Assembly (NCBI GenBank): GCA_902590695.1
Contig: CACIXR010000004.1
Coordinates: forward strand, 124,001-188,000
Source: an uncultured Alphaproteobacteria bacterium
Lineage (GTDB): Bacteria; Pseudomonadota; Alphaproteobacteria; HIMB59; GCA-002718135
Direction of reading: 5' to 3'
DNA: 64,000 nucleotides
Below, piece by piece: positions 19,161 through 29,130 of this stretch. The notes beneath the pieces were generated by a model that was given only the letters and a program-made list of their open reading frames with translations, made no database searches and was not told where the DNA came from. The position numbers and the translations under genes are program-made. Every line of letters begins with the position of its first letter. Position 1 is the stretch's first letter.

Positions 19161-20708
19161 TTATTTTTTTAAATATTCTCTTAGCTGATTTACCGATAGG
19201 ACTTTTAACACAATTACTAATCCAAAATAAATAATTATAGCTAAAAAGATCATTAAAAGTAAAAGTGATGAATTTAATAACACTGAATTACCACTAATAT
19301 TTGTAAAGAATAGTCCATTTAATACGTATATTCCTGCAAATAATAGAAATGAACTTAGTAAAATTTTAATGGAATTCCTTACTAATAGATCATCAAATTT
19401 CATATGATTCCTAATAGCTAAAAAGAGGTACAGTAATAATGCATTTACCCATGCACTAATTGCAGTTGCAACAGCAATTCCCATTTCTCTCATTGATCCA
19501 ATTAAAAGTAGCGATAACACAACATTAGTGATCACACTGACAATAGATATGTATAGTGGTGTTTTAGTATCTTCTCTTGCAAAGAAACAAGAAACCAAAA
19601 CTTTAATTATAATGTAAGCAGGTAAACCTAAGGCAAAGTAACTTAATACTTTAGCAGTATAAAAAGTATCTTCTGTTACAAAGGCACCTCGTTCAAATAA
19701 AATATGGATAATAGGTTCAGCTAAAATAAATAATCCTATGGCTGATGGTAAAGAAATTAATAACGAAAATTCAATAGATCTATTTTGAATATTATTTGTT
19801 GTTTCTTGATCTGATTGTTTAATTGCTTTTGATAAACTTGGTAAAAGAACAATCCCAAGTGCTATTCCAAATATCGCAAGTGGTAATTGATTAAGACGAT
19901 CCGCGTAATAAATATGACTGATAGCACCAACAGGTAAAAAAGAAGCAATGATAGTTCCAATGACAATATTTAATTGAATAACACCTGAACCAACAACACC
20001 GGGTAAAAATAATTTGAAAAACTTTTTTAATTTTTCATTTAAAACGGGGATACGAATACGTGGTCGGTAAAAGTTTAAAACCGATCTGTATAAATATAGA
20101 AATTGTAATATACCTCCAATCAATACACCGTATGATAATGCGTGACCTGAAGTAGTTACAAAAGGTGTTAAAAAGAATAATGACAGAATAAAACTTATAT
20201 TCAAAATGGCAGGAGCAAATGCACCGGCGGCAAAACGTTCATGAACATTATTGATTGAAGCAAAGTGAGCAGCTAAGGATATAAAAATAATATAGGGGAA
20301 AATTATTTTTCCAAAATGCACAGCTAGTTCATAAGCCTCTTTATTATCAGTGAATCCAGGTGCTAAAACTTGAATGATATAAGGCATCCCAAAGAAAAAA
20401 AGGATCGTTAAAACGACCGTAGCAAATAGTAACATTGAGGTTGTGTTTTCAACAAAGTCTGAAGCCTCACGTTCATCTTTTGGATTAAGAACAACACCCG
20501 AGAAAACTGGGATTAATGCAGCACTGTACGCTCCTTCTGCTAGGACACGACGAAAGAAATTAGGAATACGAAATGCTACGAAGAATGCATCAGCAATTAC
20601 TGTCGATCCAAGATATCTCGCTATTAATATGTCTCGAATAAAACCTAATACTCGACTTAAAAATGTATAAAAGCTGACAGTAAAGAATGATCTAAAAAGA
20701 CTCTTCAT
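19161..20708 (-). CDS. murJ: lipid II flippase MurJ (MviN)
   Basis: Inner-membrane MOP-superfamily transporter moving lipid II to the periplasm for peptidoglycan synthesis; 515 residues with about 13-14 hydrophobic segments. The start [20 protein letters not shown] and [20 protein letters not shown] near 50 are MurJ hallmarks. It is followed by trpS on the same strand; the murJ-trpS pair is common in alphaproteobacteria. Confidence 0.95.
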   Translation of the reverse strand: MKSLFRSFFTVSFYTFLSRVLGFIRDILIARYLGSTVIADAFFVAFRIPNFFRRVLAEGAYSAALIPVFSGVVLNPKDEREASDFVENTTSMLLFATVVLTILFFFGMPYIIQVLAPGFTDNKEAYELAVHFGKIIFPYIIFISLAAHFASINNVHERFAAGAFAPAILNISFILSLFFLTPFVTTSGHALSYGVLIGGILQFLYLYRSVLNFYRPRIRIPVLNEKLKKFFKLFLPGVVGSGVIQLNIVIGTIIASFLPVGAISHIYYADRLNQLPLAIFGIALGIVLLPSLSKAIKQSDQETTNNIQNRSIEFSLLISLPSAIGLFILAEPIIHILFERGAFVTEDTFYTAKVLSYFALGLPAYIIIKVLVSCFFAREDTKTPLYISIVSVITNVVLSLLLIGSMREMGIAVATAISAWVNALLLYLFLAIRNHMKFDDLLVRNSIKILLSSFLLFAGIYVLNGLFFTNISGNSVLLNSSLLLLMIFLAIIIYFGLVIVLKVLSVNQLREYLKK

Positions 20709-20762
20709 ATGGTGGTTTTATAGTTTGGTAAGTGATTTGTATAAGTGAAATTTATGGCTTAA

Positions 20763-21446
20763 TTACGAGCCAAAACAATATCCTGCTGATCTCACGGTTC
20801 TTATAAAATCTTCTTTTACGTCATTATTAATGGCCTTTCGTAGTCTCCTTATATGAACATCAACTGTTCGAGGTTCTACATGTGCCTCATTTTTCCAAAC
20901 ATGATTAAGTAATTGTTCGCGGCTAAAGACACGACCAATATTTTCCATGAAGAAAGCTAATAAATTAAATTCTGTTGGACCAAGATGAAGAGTTTCTCCA
21001 TCTCGTGATGCTGAGTGAGATACAAGGTCAATTACTATTCCTTTATAAGTTAAAACTTCATCTACAAACATTGGTCTAATTCGTCGAAGAACAGCTTTTA
21101 CTCTTGCCACTAATTCGTTAATTGAAAAAGGTTTTGTAATGTAATCATCTGCACCAGTTTCTAAGCCGCGAAGTTTATCTTCTTCTTCACCTTTTGCTGT
21201 TAACATTATTATTGGAATATTTTTATGTTCTTTATGTTTTCTAATTCTTCGACAGAGTTCAATTCCTGATAACTCTGGTAACATCCAATCAAGAATAATT
21301 ATGTCAGGTGGTTTATATAATATTTTTTCTAGAGCAGTTTCACCGTCCGTTGCAGTATCTATTTTATATCCTTCTTTGTTAAAATTAAATTTTAGAAGTT
21401 CTAATAATGCTTCTTCATCTTCTACGATAAGCATTTTAAGTTTCAT
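20763..21446 (-). CDS. phoB: phosphate regulon response regulator PhoB
   Basis: OmpR-family transcription factor of 227 residues. The receiver domain has acidic pocket EDEE (8-11), phospho-acceptor Asp in IIILDWMLP near 55, and Lys in ITKPF near 105. The winged-helix DNA-binding domain (about 130-225) carries HVEPRTVDVHIRRLRKAI. It is the last gene of the pst operon after phoU, 41 bases downstream. It should bind Pho boxes in this region once phosphorylated by PhoR. Confidence 0.96.
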   Translation of the reverse strand: MKLKMLIVEDEEALLELLKFNFNKEGYKIDTATDGETALEKILYKPPDIIILDWMLPELSGIELCRRIRKHKEHKNIPIIMLTAKGEEEDKLRGLETGADDYITKPFSINELVARVKAVLRRIRPMFVDEVLTYKGIVIDLVSHSASRDGETLHLGPTEFNLLAFFMENIGRVFSREQLLNHVWKNEAHVEPRTVDVHIRRLRKAINNDVKEDFIRTVRSAGYCFGS

Positions 21447-21487
21447 GAAACTCTTCTATTAAATTTTTGTGTCAATTATATTACAAT

Positions 21488-22198
21488 TTATTTTTTTATT
21501 GGTAAGATTGCTTCCCAAGTTGGGTTAGGATTTGTATCAATTAATGGTTCGCCTGATACAGCATAATAGATATCTTCCGCTATATTTTGAACATAATCAC
21601 CAATTCTTTCTAGATCTTTAACCATATATAAAAGATTAGTGCATGAAGCTATTCTCTTTGGATCTTCCATCATGTAGGTTAATAATTGTCTTAGAATACC
21701 AAGATATTCTTCATCTATTTGTCTATCAGCTAACCATACTTTTTTAGCCTCAGTATCGGAAAAATTTAAAAAAGCCTTTATTACATGATCTATCATTTTA
21801 TGAACAAGCTCTCCCATTCTAATAATATCTCTTGTAGGTTTCTCAGGTAAAACTAATTCAGTTAAAGCTGCTCTTTTTGCTATATTTGTTGCGTGGTCTC
21901 CTAATCTCTCTAAATCTTTATTCATTTTAATAGCAGAGAAAATTGTTCGCAAATCTGTTGCCATTGGTTGGCGCTTTCCTAAAATTTCAACTAAGCTTTG
22001 ATCAAGTTTGTTATAAGCATCGTCAATTAAATCATCATTTAAAATTACTTTTTCTGCCAGCTCGGTATCTTGGTTTTTTAAGGCATTAAGTGAGTCTTTT
22101 AATTGATTTTCAACTAAAGTTCCCATCTCTAAAATTTTACTATTAATGTCTTTGATCTCCTCATCATATGATTTGACAATATGTTTGTCTTGTTCCAT
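21488..22198 (-). CDS. phoU: phosphate transport regulator PhoU
   Basis: Helical two-repeat protein, 236 residues, that links PstSCAB activity to PhoR signalling. The repeated PhoU metal-site motifs are visible: LERLGDHATNIAKRA near 95 and LERIGDYVQNIAEDI near 198. Its start shares a base with the pstB stop, suggesting translational coupling. Confidence 0.96.
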   Translation of the reverse strand: MEQDKHIVKSYDEEIKDINSKILEMGTLVENQLKDSLNALKNQDTELAEKVILNDDLIDDAYNKLDQSLVEILGKRQPMATDLRTIFSAIKMNKDLERLGDHATNIAKRAALTELVLPEKPTRDIIRMGELVHKMIDHVIKAFLNFSDTEAKKVWLADRQIDEEYLGILRQLLTYMMEDPKRIASCTNLLYMVKDLERIGDYVQNIAEDIYYAVSGEPLIDTNPNPTWEAILPIKK

Positions 22199-22959
22199 TA
22201 ACCAAACCTCCCTGTTATGTAATCTTGTGTTTTTGAATTATCAGGATTAGTAAATATTTTTTTTGTATCACCTGTTTCAATTAATTCCCCTAGGTGAAAA
22301 AAACTAGTTTTTTGCGATACCCTTGCTGCTTGCTGCATAGAATGTGTCACTATAACAATTGTATAGTTTAGTCTCAATTCATCAATCAATTCTTCAATTA
22401 TGGCAGTTGCTATAGGATCAAGAGCGGAACATGGTTCATCCATTAAAATTATTTCAGGATTTACAGCAATCGCTCTTGCAATACATAATCTTTGTTGTTG
22501 ACCCCCTGATAAGCTTGTTCCAGGTTCATTTAATCGATCTTTTACTTCGTTAAATAGACCTGCCTTTTTTAATGATGAATGTACAATTTCTTCTAATTCA
22601 TTTTTTGAGTCAACTAAACCATGTATAGTTGGGCCGTAAGCAACATTATCAAAAATAGATTTAGGAAAAGGATTTGGTTTTTGAAATACCATTCCAATTT
22701 TAGATCTGAGGCTTACCACATCAGTAGAGGAACTTATAATCTCTTCATTATCAACTTTAATTGATCCAGATACTTTACATATTTCGATTAAATCGTTCAT
22801 TCTGTTTATACATCTTAAGAAAGTTGATTTACCACATCCTGAAGGACCGATTAATGCCGTAACTTCTTTCTCCTTGATATCCATTGAGATTCCAAAAAGA
22901 GCTTGTTTGGATCCATAATATACATCTACACCATTTGCCAATATTTTAGAGTTACTCAT
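22198..22959 (-). CDS. pstB: phosphate ABC transporter ATP-binding protein PstB
   Basis: ATPase of the high-affinity phosphate importer, 253 residues. Walker [20 protein letters not shown] near 37, Q-loop [15 protein letters not shown] near 88, ABC signature [14 protein letters not shown] near 150 and Walker [14 protein letters not shown] near 171 are all present. The CINRMND and KPNPFP stretches are PstB-specific. Confidence 0.98.
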   Translation of the reverse strand: MSNSKILANGVDVYYGSKQALFGISMDIKEKEVTALIGPSGCGKSTFLRCINRMNDLIEICKVSGSIKVDNEEIISSSTDVVSLRSKIGMVFQKPNPFPKSIFDNVAYGPTIHGLVDSKNELEEIVHSSLKKAGLFNEVKDRLNEPGTSLSGGQQQRLCIARAIAVNPEIILMDEPCSALDPIATAIIEELIDELRLNYTIVIVTHSMQQAARVSQKTSFFHLGELIETGDTKKIFTNPDNSKTQDYITGRFG

Positions 22960-22962
22960 GTT

Positions 22963-24243
22963 TTACCACTTCCTTTCAAATCTATTTCTTAAGAACACTG
23001 CAATGGCGTTCATCATAAACAAAAATATTAAAATTACCATTATGGCTGCAGCTGATTTTTCCTGAAAACCTCTTTCTGCACTTTCCACCCAAAGATATAT
23101 TTGAACAGGAAGTGCTGCTGAAGGTTCTGTTAAACCAGTTGGAATATTGGGAATAAATGCAATCATACCAATCATTATAAGTGGTGCTGTTTCACCTAAT
23201 GCTTGTGCTAATCCAATAATAGTCCCTGTTAAAGTCCCTGGTAGTGCAAGGGGTACGACATGATGAAATACCGCTTGTGTTTTTGTTGCTCCAACTGCAA
23301 GCGCTCCTTCTTTAATTGAAGGAGGAACAGCTTTCAATGAAGCTCGGCAGGCAATAATAATAGTTGGTAACGTCATTAATGCTAACACGGACCCTCCAAC
23401 TAACGGTGTGCTCCTTGGAAGACCAAAAACATTAAGCAATACACCTAACCCAAGTAATCCAAAAACTATTGATGGGACTGCTGCGAGATTTGAAATATTT
23501 ACTTCTATTAATTCAGTTATTCTATTTTTTGGAGCAAATTCCTCAAGATAAACAGACGCTCCTATAGCAATTGGAAAAGATAAAATAAAAACGGTAAAAA
23601 GAGTAAATAATGATCCCATAAATGAACCAGCTACACCAGCAATTTCAGGATGCCTTGAATCTGCTTTAGTAAAAAAGAAATTATTAAAAACTTGTTTAAC
23701 TCTATTTTCTTCAACTAACTGATCTACGTAACTTAATTGAATATCATTTAATTTTCTTCTATCTTCTGGCACATCTCTTCTTGAATTACCTTTTAATAGT
23801 TGATCCACATCACTATGGGCAGTTACCCAAATTTGTTGCTTTGTATTAATGACTTCAGGATTTTCTAAGAAGTAGTCTTTAATTTCGTTATCTAAATTTA
23901 TAGAAAATAATTTTTTTATTAATTTAATATCTGATTTTGAGAGATCTGGGAAAAAATTTTCAATAGCCTGTTTTTTAACTCTAAAAAATTTTCCTTTTTC
24001 CATCTCTTCATCTGAAGAGTCAGGTGTTAGTTTTAAGACCTCTTGATTATAATCAACTTCTAGGAGAACAATTGTTTTTTGAAAAGCAGTGTATCCTTTT
24101 GAAAATATTGTATACAAAAGGAAAACTAAAACTGCTAAAGATAAACACATAGCTGTAAAGCCATAATACTTAAATCGCATATCTTCTAAACTTCTCTTTT
24201 TTCTCAAAGATACAATTTTTTCTTTAGCAACGGAATTATTCAT
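22963..24243 (-). CDS. pstA: phosphate ABC transporter permease PstA
   Basis: Inner-membrane permease, 426 residues, longer than E. coli PstA because of a large periplasmic stretch (about 60-210) after the first membrane segment, the alphaproteobacterial form. The EAA cytoplasmic loop is visible as EGALAVGATKTQAVFHHVVP near 312. It overlaps pstC by 8 bases and is 3 bases ahead of pstB. Confidence 0.95.
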   Translation of the reverse strand: MNNSVAKEKIVSLRKKRSLEDMRFKYYGFTAMCLSLAVLVFLLYTIFSKGYTAFQKTIVLLEVDYNQEVLKLTPDSSDEEMEKGKFFRVKKQAIENFFPDLSKSDIKLIKKLFSINLDNEIKDYFLENPEVINTKQQIWVTAHSDVDQLLKGNSRRDVPEDRRKLNDIQLSYVDQLVEENRVKQVFNNFFFTKADSRHPEIAGVAGSFMGSLFTLFTVFILSFPIAIGASVYLEEFAPKNRITELIEVNISNLAAVPSIVFGLLGLGVLLNVFGLPRSTPLVGGSVLALMTLPTIIIACRASLKAVPPSIKEGALAVGATKTQAVFHHVVPLALPGTLTGTIIGLAQALGETAPLIMIGMIAFIPNIPTGLTEPSAALPVQIYLWVESAERGFQEKSAAAIMVILIFLFMMNAIAVFLRNRFERKW

Positions 24244-25609
24244 AACGCTCCCTGTATCTCTTTACAATTTGTAGAGCTATAATGTTAAGAAATAATGTAA
24301 TAACAAATAAAACTAATCCTAAAGCAAATGCTGATAATGTTCTTGGGTTATCAAATTCTTGATCACCTATTAAGGCCACAACAATTTGAACTGTAACTGT
24401 TGTTACATTTTCAAAAGGATTACCTGTAAGATTGGGAGCTGTACCTGCTGCAACTACAACAATCATAGTCTCCCCTATCGCTCTGGATATTGCTAACAAA
24501 AATGCTCCTACAATTCCAGGTAAAGCTGCTGGTAAAATTACTTTTTTAATAGTTTCTGCTTTATTAGCGCCAATACCAAATGATCCTTCCCTTAGACTTT
24601 GCGGGACAGAGTTTATTACATCATCAGATAAAGAAGAAATAAAAGGAATAATCATAACCCCCATTACCATACCAGCAGCAAGGGCGCTTGTTGGTGAAGC
24701 ATCAATTCCAATTGATTGTCCAAATGCTTTTACGAAAGGCGCAACACTAACAAAGGCAAAGAACCCATAGACTATTGTTGGTATCCCTGCCAAAATTTCG
24801 AGAAGAGGTTTAACTATTTTTCTAACTCTTTGACTTGCGTATTCTGCTAAGTAAATTGCTGTTAATAATCCAAGAGGCGCCGCAACACACATAGCTACTA
24901 CCATTACTAAAAATGTCCCAGCAAATATTGGTACTGCACCAAAGGATCCCTCTGCAGCTGTTTGACCTTCTCTAATTGGAATAAATGGATACCACTCAGT
25001 ACTAAATAAAAATTCAAATATTGATACTTCTGCAAAAAAGCGAAGGCTTTCAAATATTAGTGAAAAAACTATTCCTATTGTAGTAAAAATAGCAACAGAT
25101 GAACAAAATATAAGTATATATTGTATATATCTTTCAATTGTATGTTGAGCATGAAATTCAGGTTTTAATTTACGTGAAGCGTATAGGGCTCCAAGTAACA
25201 TTATAATGATTATTGAGAGATAAAAAGCTATTTGACTTATTTGTCTTAAGGAAGAATATTGAGATGCGGCATTAATTATTTCTACAGATTTACCATCGGC
25301 AAAAGAAGGGTTATTAGCAACATTTCTAATCTCTGCTAACAATAAACCTTCGTTGTAAGCTGCGCCCTCAATAAATTCAAAGTTACTAATAACTATGTTT
25401 TGAATAATCTGTTCTTGAAAAATAGCCCATGAAAAATAAACAATTAGTGCAGGAAACAAACACCACATTAAAACGTATTGTGCGTAATAATTGGGAAGAG
25501 ATTTGCTTTTCGTACCTTGTTTTTTAGAGTTTAATTTAATTCTTGATCTTCCGTATATAAAGGATGAGAAAATTCCGACTGCAATTAAAACTAAAGACCA
25601 AAAGAACAT
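24236..25609 (-). CDS. pstC: phosphate ABC transporter permease PstC
   Basis: Inner-membrane permease partner of PstA, 457 residues with an extended N-terminal half (about 1-215, extra membrane segments and a periplasmic loop). The C-terminal permease core has the loop REGSFGIGANKAETIKKVIL near 341. A terminator hairpin lies between pstS and pstC, so pstC should be expressed below pstS. Confidence 0.95.
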   Translation of the reverse strand: MFFWSLVLIAVGIFSSFIYGRSRIKLNSKKQGTKSKSLPNYYAQYVLMWCLFPALIVYFSWAIFQEQIIQNIVISNFEFIEGAAYNEGLLLAEIRNVANNPSFADGKSVEIINAASQYSSLRQISQIAFYLSIIIIMLLGALYASRKLKPEFHAQHTIERYIQYILIFCSSVAIFTTIGIVFSLIFESLRFFAEVSIFEFLFSTEWYPFIPIREGQTAAEGSFGAVPIFAGTFLVMVVAMCVAAPLGLLTAIYLAEYASQRVRKIVKPLLEILAGIPTIVYGFFAFVSVAPFVKAFGQSIGIDASPTSALAAGMVMGVMIIPFISSLSDDVINSVPQSLREGSFGIGANKAETIKKVILPAALPGIVGAFLLAISRAIGETMIVVVAAGTAPNLTGNPFENVTTVTVQIVVALIGDQEFDNPRTLSAFALGLVLFVITLFLNIIALQIVKRYRERYE

Positions 25610-25623
25610 TTATAACTTACTAT

Positions 25624-25650
25624 TAAAAAAAAGGGGGCTTGTATGCCCCC
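25624..25650 (-). terminator. intrinsic terminator between pstS and pstC
   Basis: Minus strand: GGGGGC, 6-base loop, GCCCCC, then a run of eight T. It lies 23 bases after the pstS stop and 15 bases before the pstC start. It probably allows a high binding-protein to permease ratio by partial termination. Confidence 0.85.
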
Positions 25651-25672
25651 ATTTTATAAAAATTAAAGATTT

Positions 25673-26668
25673 TTATTTATAATTTGTTTGATTAGAAATA
25701 GCATCAAGAACAGCTGCTCTATCCGCAGGACTTAGTTGAACAAGTCCAGCATCTAGTAAGTAACCTTCTGTTGCTTCTTCACTAACAAACTCATTAACAT
25801 AATCCATTAAACCAGGAATAACGCCAATGTGTGCTTTTTTGATGTAGAAGAATAAAGGTCTTGCTATTGGATATGAATAATCTTGGATGCCTTCCATTGA
25901 GATTTCAACACCATTAATCATTGATGCTTTTACTTTATCAGAGTTATTAGATACAAAACTGTAACCAAAAATACCAAATGCACCTTGTTCTTTGGTTATA
26001 TGCTCAACATAAAGTTCATCATTTTCACCACCTTCGATAACGTGGCCATCTTCACGATATGCTTGACAATCACCATCAGCAACTAACATATCTTTAACAC
26101 AACCCTTTTTCATTACAAGTGAGTCAAATGCATCTCTTGTTCCAGAAGTTGGAGGAGGTGCCATAATAGAAATTTCAACTTTTGGTAATCTTTTATCTAT
26201 TTCATACCAAGTTGTTGGAGCGTTTGCATTATCTCTAGCCATTGCCTGCCAGATTTCTTCTTTACTTAAATCAATGCCACCTTTCATTGTAGCACCGTTG
26301 GTATATTTCCATTCATAATCTGCAGCGTATGCAAAAGCTATACCATCATTACCAACTCTAACTTCGATGATATCGGTTACACCGCCATCTTGGCAAAGTT
26401 TGAATTCTTTATCTTTTTGTGCTCTTGAAGAATTAGTGATATCTGGATGTTCAACTCCAACACCTGCACAAAATAATTTGTGTCCTCCACCAGAACCAGT
26501 TGATTCAATTACGGGTGCTTTCATTCCTTGAGATGCCATTTTTTCAGCAACTAAAGTAGCGAAAGGATAAACTGTAGAAGATCCTACAATTGAAATGTAA
26601 TCTCTTGCTGAAACTGAAGTAGTTCCAAACAAAGCAAGTACAGCAATTAATTTAATTATATTTTTCAT
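25673..26668 (-). CDS. pstS: phosphate-binding periplasmic protein PstS
   Basis: Periplasmic phosphate-binding protein of the importer, 331 residues with an N-terminal signal peptide (IIKLIAVLALFGTTSVSA). Phosphate-site sequence SIVGSSTVYPF is near residue 25 and ESTGSGGGHKLFCAGVG near 57. The ATG at 26668 is chosen over the in-frame ATG at 26680 because the earlier ATG forms part of the likely ribosome-binding sequence ATGAGG. It lies 42 bases after phoR; a terminator follows it. Confidence 0.96.
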   Translation of the reverse strand: MKNIIKLIAVLALFGTTSVSARDYISIVGSSTVYPFATLVAEKMASQGMKAPVIESTGSGGGHKLFCAGVGVEHPDITNSSRAQKDKEFKLCQDGGVTDIIEVRVGNDGIAFAYAADYEWKYTNGATMKGGIDLSKEEIWQAMARDNANAPTTWYEIDKRLPKVEISIMAPPPTSGTRDAFDSLVMKKGCVKDMLVADGDCQAYREDGHVIEGGENDELYVEHITKEQGAFGIFGYSFVSNNSDKVKASMINGVEISMEGIQDYSYPIARPLFFYIKKAHIGVIPGLMDYVNEFVSEEATEGYLLDAGLVQLSPADRAAVLDAISNQTNYK

Positions 26669-26710
26669 ATTTAGCCTCATTTAAAATAAGGTATTACTAA
26701 AGATTATATA

Positions 26711-27763
26711 TTAAGGATTTATTACAGTTTGCTGAATTACAGGTAAAGAAATAGTAAATGTTGAACCCTTATCCACCTTGCTTTTTATTGATAATTTACC
26801 ATTATGCCTATTAGTTATATGTTTAACAATAGATAAACCCAAACCGGTACCGCCTTGATTTCGAGATCTATTTTTATCTACTCTATAAAATCTTTCAGTA
26901 AGTCTAGTTAAATGCTCTTTTGATATACCTTCTCCGTTATCTATAAAACTTATTTGGCAAAAGGCGTTATTGTCATTAATGACTCCCTCAATCTCAATAC
27001 CAATAGTAGAATTTTCTTTACTATATTTTATTGCATTATCGGTTAAGTTTAAAAAAACTTGAATTAGAGCATCTTTGTTTGCTGATATTGTAGACTTATC
27101 AAAATCATCCTTGATTTGAACTTCAATTTTTTTTGCCATTAACTTGTTTTGTAAATTATCAACTACGCCATCAATTAATTGCCTTATATTCGCCTCTTGA
27201 AATTCTATAGGCTTATCTTCAGTCTCATATTTACTTAGTAATAATAAATCTTCGACTAGTCTAGTCATACGCCAAGCCTGATCTTCCATTGTATCTAAAA
27301 ATTTACCAACCGTTTTGTCTTTGTTCTTATCTTCATTGAGTGAATTTTTAATTGTTTCAACATAGCCTAGAATTGAGGAAAGAGGAGTTCTCAATTCATG
27401 GCTTACATTAGCCACAAAATCTGTTCGCATTTGTTCGTAGTTTTTAAGAAGACTTTGATCATTTAGTGATATTAATAATTCTTCATAATCTTTTTCAACA
27501 AATATTAAGTCAGCAATAAAATACATGTCACTAAAATTAGATGGGGTGAATTCAAACTTAAAATCTTCTTTCTCCCTAAAGGCTTTATCAATAAAAGTAT
27601 TTAACTCTGTTGATCTAATAATATTATTGAGATCTCTTCCTTCATCGATAAATAAAAATTTTTGTTTAGCTGCATTATTGTAAAAAATTATTTCCTTATT
27701 TGTATCAATTGCAATAATAATCGAAGGTATCTTACTTAGACTTAGTCTTAATTTTTTTTTCAT
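26711..27763 (-). CDS. phoR: phosphate-sensing histidine kinase PhoR, without membrane anchor
   Basis: 350-residue kinase acting on PhoB. It opens with a PAS domain (about 10-100) and carries the H-box VANVSHELRTPLSSILG near 118, the N-box LNLTDNAIKYS near 234, and G-boxes GEGISKEHL near 274 and GGTGLGLSIV near 305. E. coli PhoR has N-terminal membrane helices; none is present here, so this protein looks cytosolic and must sense through PhoU/PstB contact. It overlaps the upstream SET gene by 32 bases. Confidence 0.93.
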   Translation of the reverse strand: MKKKLRLSLSKIPSIIIAIDTNKEIIFYNNAAKQKFLFIDEGRDLNNIIRSTELNTFIDKAFREKEDFKFEFTPSNFSDMYFIADLIFVEKDYEELLISLNDQSLLKNYEQMRTDFVANVSHELRTPLSSILGYVETIKNSLNEDKNKDKTVGKFLDTMEDQAWRMTRLVEDLLLLSKYETEDKPIEFQEANIRQLIDGVVDNLQNKLMAKKIEVQIKDDFDKSTISANKDALIQVFLNLTDNAIKYSKENSTIGIEIEGVINDNNAFCQISFIDNGEGISKEHLTRLTERFYRVDKNRSRNQGGTGLGLSIVKHITNRHNGKLSIKSKVDKGSTFTISLPVIQQTVINP

Positions 27764-28232
27764 ATTTTTTTAATTTTGGCCAATCATTGTCACTTAAAAT
27801 ATAACCTACACAATTTCTAGAACCACACTTACAAATGTGATCCACAAAATCTGTATCAAAAGGATAACCATAGTTATAGAAAAGTTCGTCTCCTTTTTTT
27901 ATTCGTTTAATAGAAGAAATCCAAATCTCATTATCTATGATGTCTACTTCACAATTAGGATTGCATGAATGATTTATAAATTTTGCAAAATTATAATCGA
28001 CATCACCGTCAATGTCATATCGCTTGTTTAGTTCAAAAACATAGACCATGCCGTTATTTTTATCTTTTTTTGCTTTGCGGATTTGTTTATCTGCTCTTTT
28101 GTCACCCTCTCTTTTAGTAACTTTATCACCAATATATTGGATTACTTTCTGGCCTTTTTTAATATTCATTTTTGCAAATAATCCAGAACCGTGAAGGGGT
28201 GATTTTTTTTTAAACCAAATTTTCTGCGTCAT
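27732..28232 (-). CDS. SET-domain protein-lysine methyltransferase-like protein
   Basis: 166 residues from the ATG at 28232 (an in-frame start at 28259 would add 9 residues that overlap promoter-like sequence). A compact SET domain covers nearly the whole protein: HGSGLFAKMNIKKGQ near 16, the SAM/knot motif FINHSCNPNCEVD near 87, FYNYGYPF near 120, and a Cys-rich post-SET element CKCGSRNCVGYI near 134. Such proteins methylate lysines; the bacterial target is unknown. It is the first gene of the phoR-pst operon, which suggests a role in the phosphate response, but that is inference from position only. Confidence 0.85.
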   Translation of the reverse strand: MTQKIWFKKKSPLHGSGLFAKMNIKKGQKVIQYIGDKVTKREGDKRADKQIRKAKKDKNNGMVYVFELNKRYDIDGDVDYNFAKFINHSCNPNCEVDIIDNEIWISSIKRIKKGDELFYNYGYPFDTDFVDHICKCGSRNCVGYILSDNDWPKLKKYEKKIKTKSK

Positions 28233-28282
28233 ACTGTTATTTTTATACAATACACACATATAATAATAAATTGTATTATAAA

Positions 28283-28300
28283 ATGATACTTTTATGTATA
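28283..28300 (-). promoter_or_regulatory. candidate Pho box between the pst operon and plcP
   Basis: Read on the minus strand, TATACATAAAAGTATCAT matches the 7-4-7 layout of the classical PhoB site (CTGTCAT-N4-CTGTCAT) with the CAT cores and the AAA spacer kept, about 11 of 18 positions. It sits in the 85-base region between the SET-phoR-pst operon and the divergent plcP gene, with TATAAT a few bases downstream toward the pst operon. In so AT-rich a genome a chance match is possible. Confidence 0.35.
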
Positions 28301-28317
28301 AGAAAAATCTTTAATTA

Positions 28318-29130
28318 ATGAAATTTAAAAGTAATAAAAAATTTTACCGCACAATTTGGATTTCGGATACCCATCTAGGAACTAGTGGTTGTAAAAGCAA
28401 GATGCTTTTAGAATTCTTAGAAGAAACAGATTCGGAATATTTATTTTTAGTAGGGGACATTGTTGATGGATGGCGCATGCGTAAGAAAATGTATTGGCCA
28501 CAAGAACATAATGACATTGTTCAAAAAGTTTTAAAGAAAGCGAAAAACGGAACTAGGGTAGTACTTATTCCAGGAAATCATGATGAGGTATTAAAAGATT
28601 TTACAAATTTTTCTTTTGGAGAAATTTCTATCAAAAATGAAGATACTCATCAATTAGCTGATGGAAGGAAAGTACTGATTACACACGGAGACGAATTTGA
28701 TGCTGTGATCATTAATGCGAGATGGTTAGCCAAAGTCGGATCAGCACTTTATGAATATTTACTAAAGTTAAATAATGTATTTAATTTTATTCGACGAAAG
28801 ATGGGCTTGTCTTACTGGTCACTGTCTCAATATTTAAAAAAGAAAACAAAGCATGCAACCAACTTTATTAGTAATTTTGAGTTTGCTGTATCTGATAGAG
28901 CTAGAAGAGAAAATGCCGATGTTGTTGTATGTGGGCATATACATAGACCAGAAATAAAAGAATTAAATGGTGTTCTCTATTGTAATGATGGTGACTGGAT
29001 TGAAAGTTGCACAGCACTTGTTGAAGATGAAATTGGAAATTTATCAATTCTTAATTGGCCCGAAGAAAGAGAAAATTTAAAATTAATTTCTTTTGAAGAA
29101 AGACGAAAAATAAAAGAGGATGCAGCCTAA
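28318..29130 (+). CDS. plcP: PlcP-type phospholipase C-like metallophosphoesterase, copy 1
   Basis: 270-residue calcineurin-like phosphoesterase, related to LpxH/UDP-diacylglucosamine pyrophosphatase. In Rhizobia and marine bacteria PlcP removes the headgroup phosphate from phospholipid to give diacylglycerol during phosphate starvation. Metal-site motifs: SDTHLG near 16, GDIVDGWRM near 43, PGNHDE near 82, THGDEFDAV near 121, and VVCGHIHRPE near 202. It overlaps the following glycosyltransferase by 11 bases, the conserved plcP-agt order, and diverges from the pst operon. A second copy lies at 35568-36374. Confidence 0.85.
   Translation: MKFKSNKKFYRTIWISDTHLGTSGCKSKMLLEFLEETDSEYLFLVGDIVDGWRMRKKMYWPQEHNDIVQKVLKKAKNGTRVVLIPGNHDEVLKDFTNFSFGEISIKNEDTHQLADGRKVLITHGDEFDAVIINARWLAKVGSALYEYLLKLNNVFNFIRRKMGLSYWSLSQYLKKKTKHATNFISNFEFAVSDRARRENADVVVCGHIHRPEIKELNGVLYCNDGDWIESCTALVEDEIGNLSILNWPEERENLKLISFEERRKIKEDAA

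Noticed and set aside
26692-26713. CTGTAAT-AAAT-CCTTAAT before pstS as a Pho box
   Set aside because: It overlaps the phoR stop codon, the second half is weak and it sits too close to the TATAAT that would be its -10.
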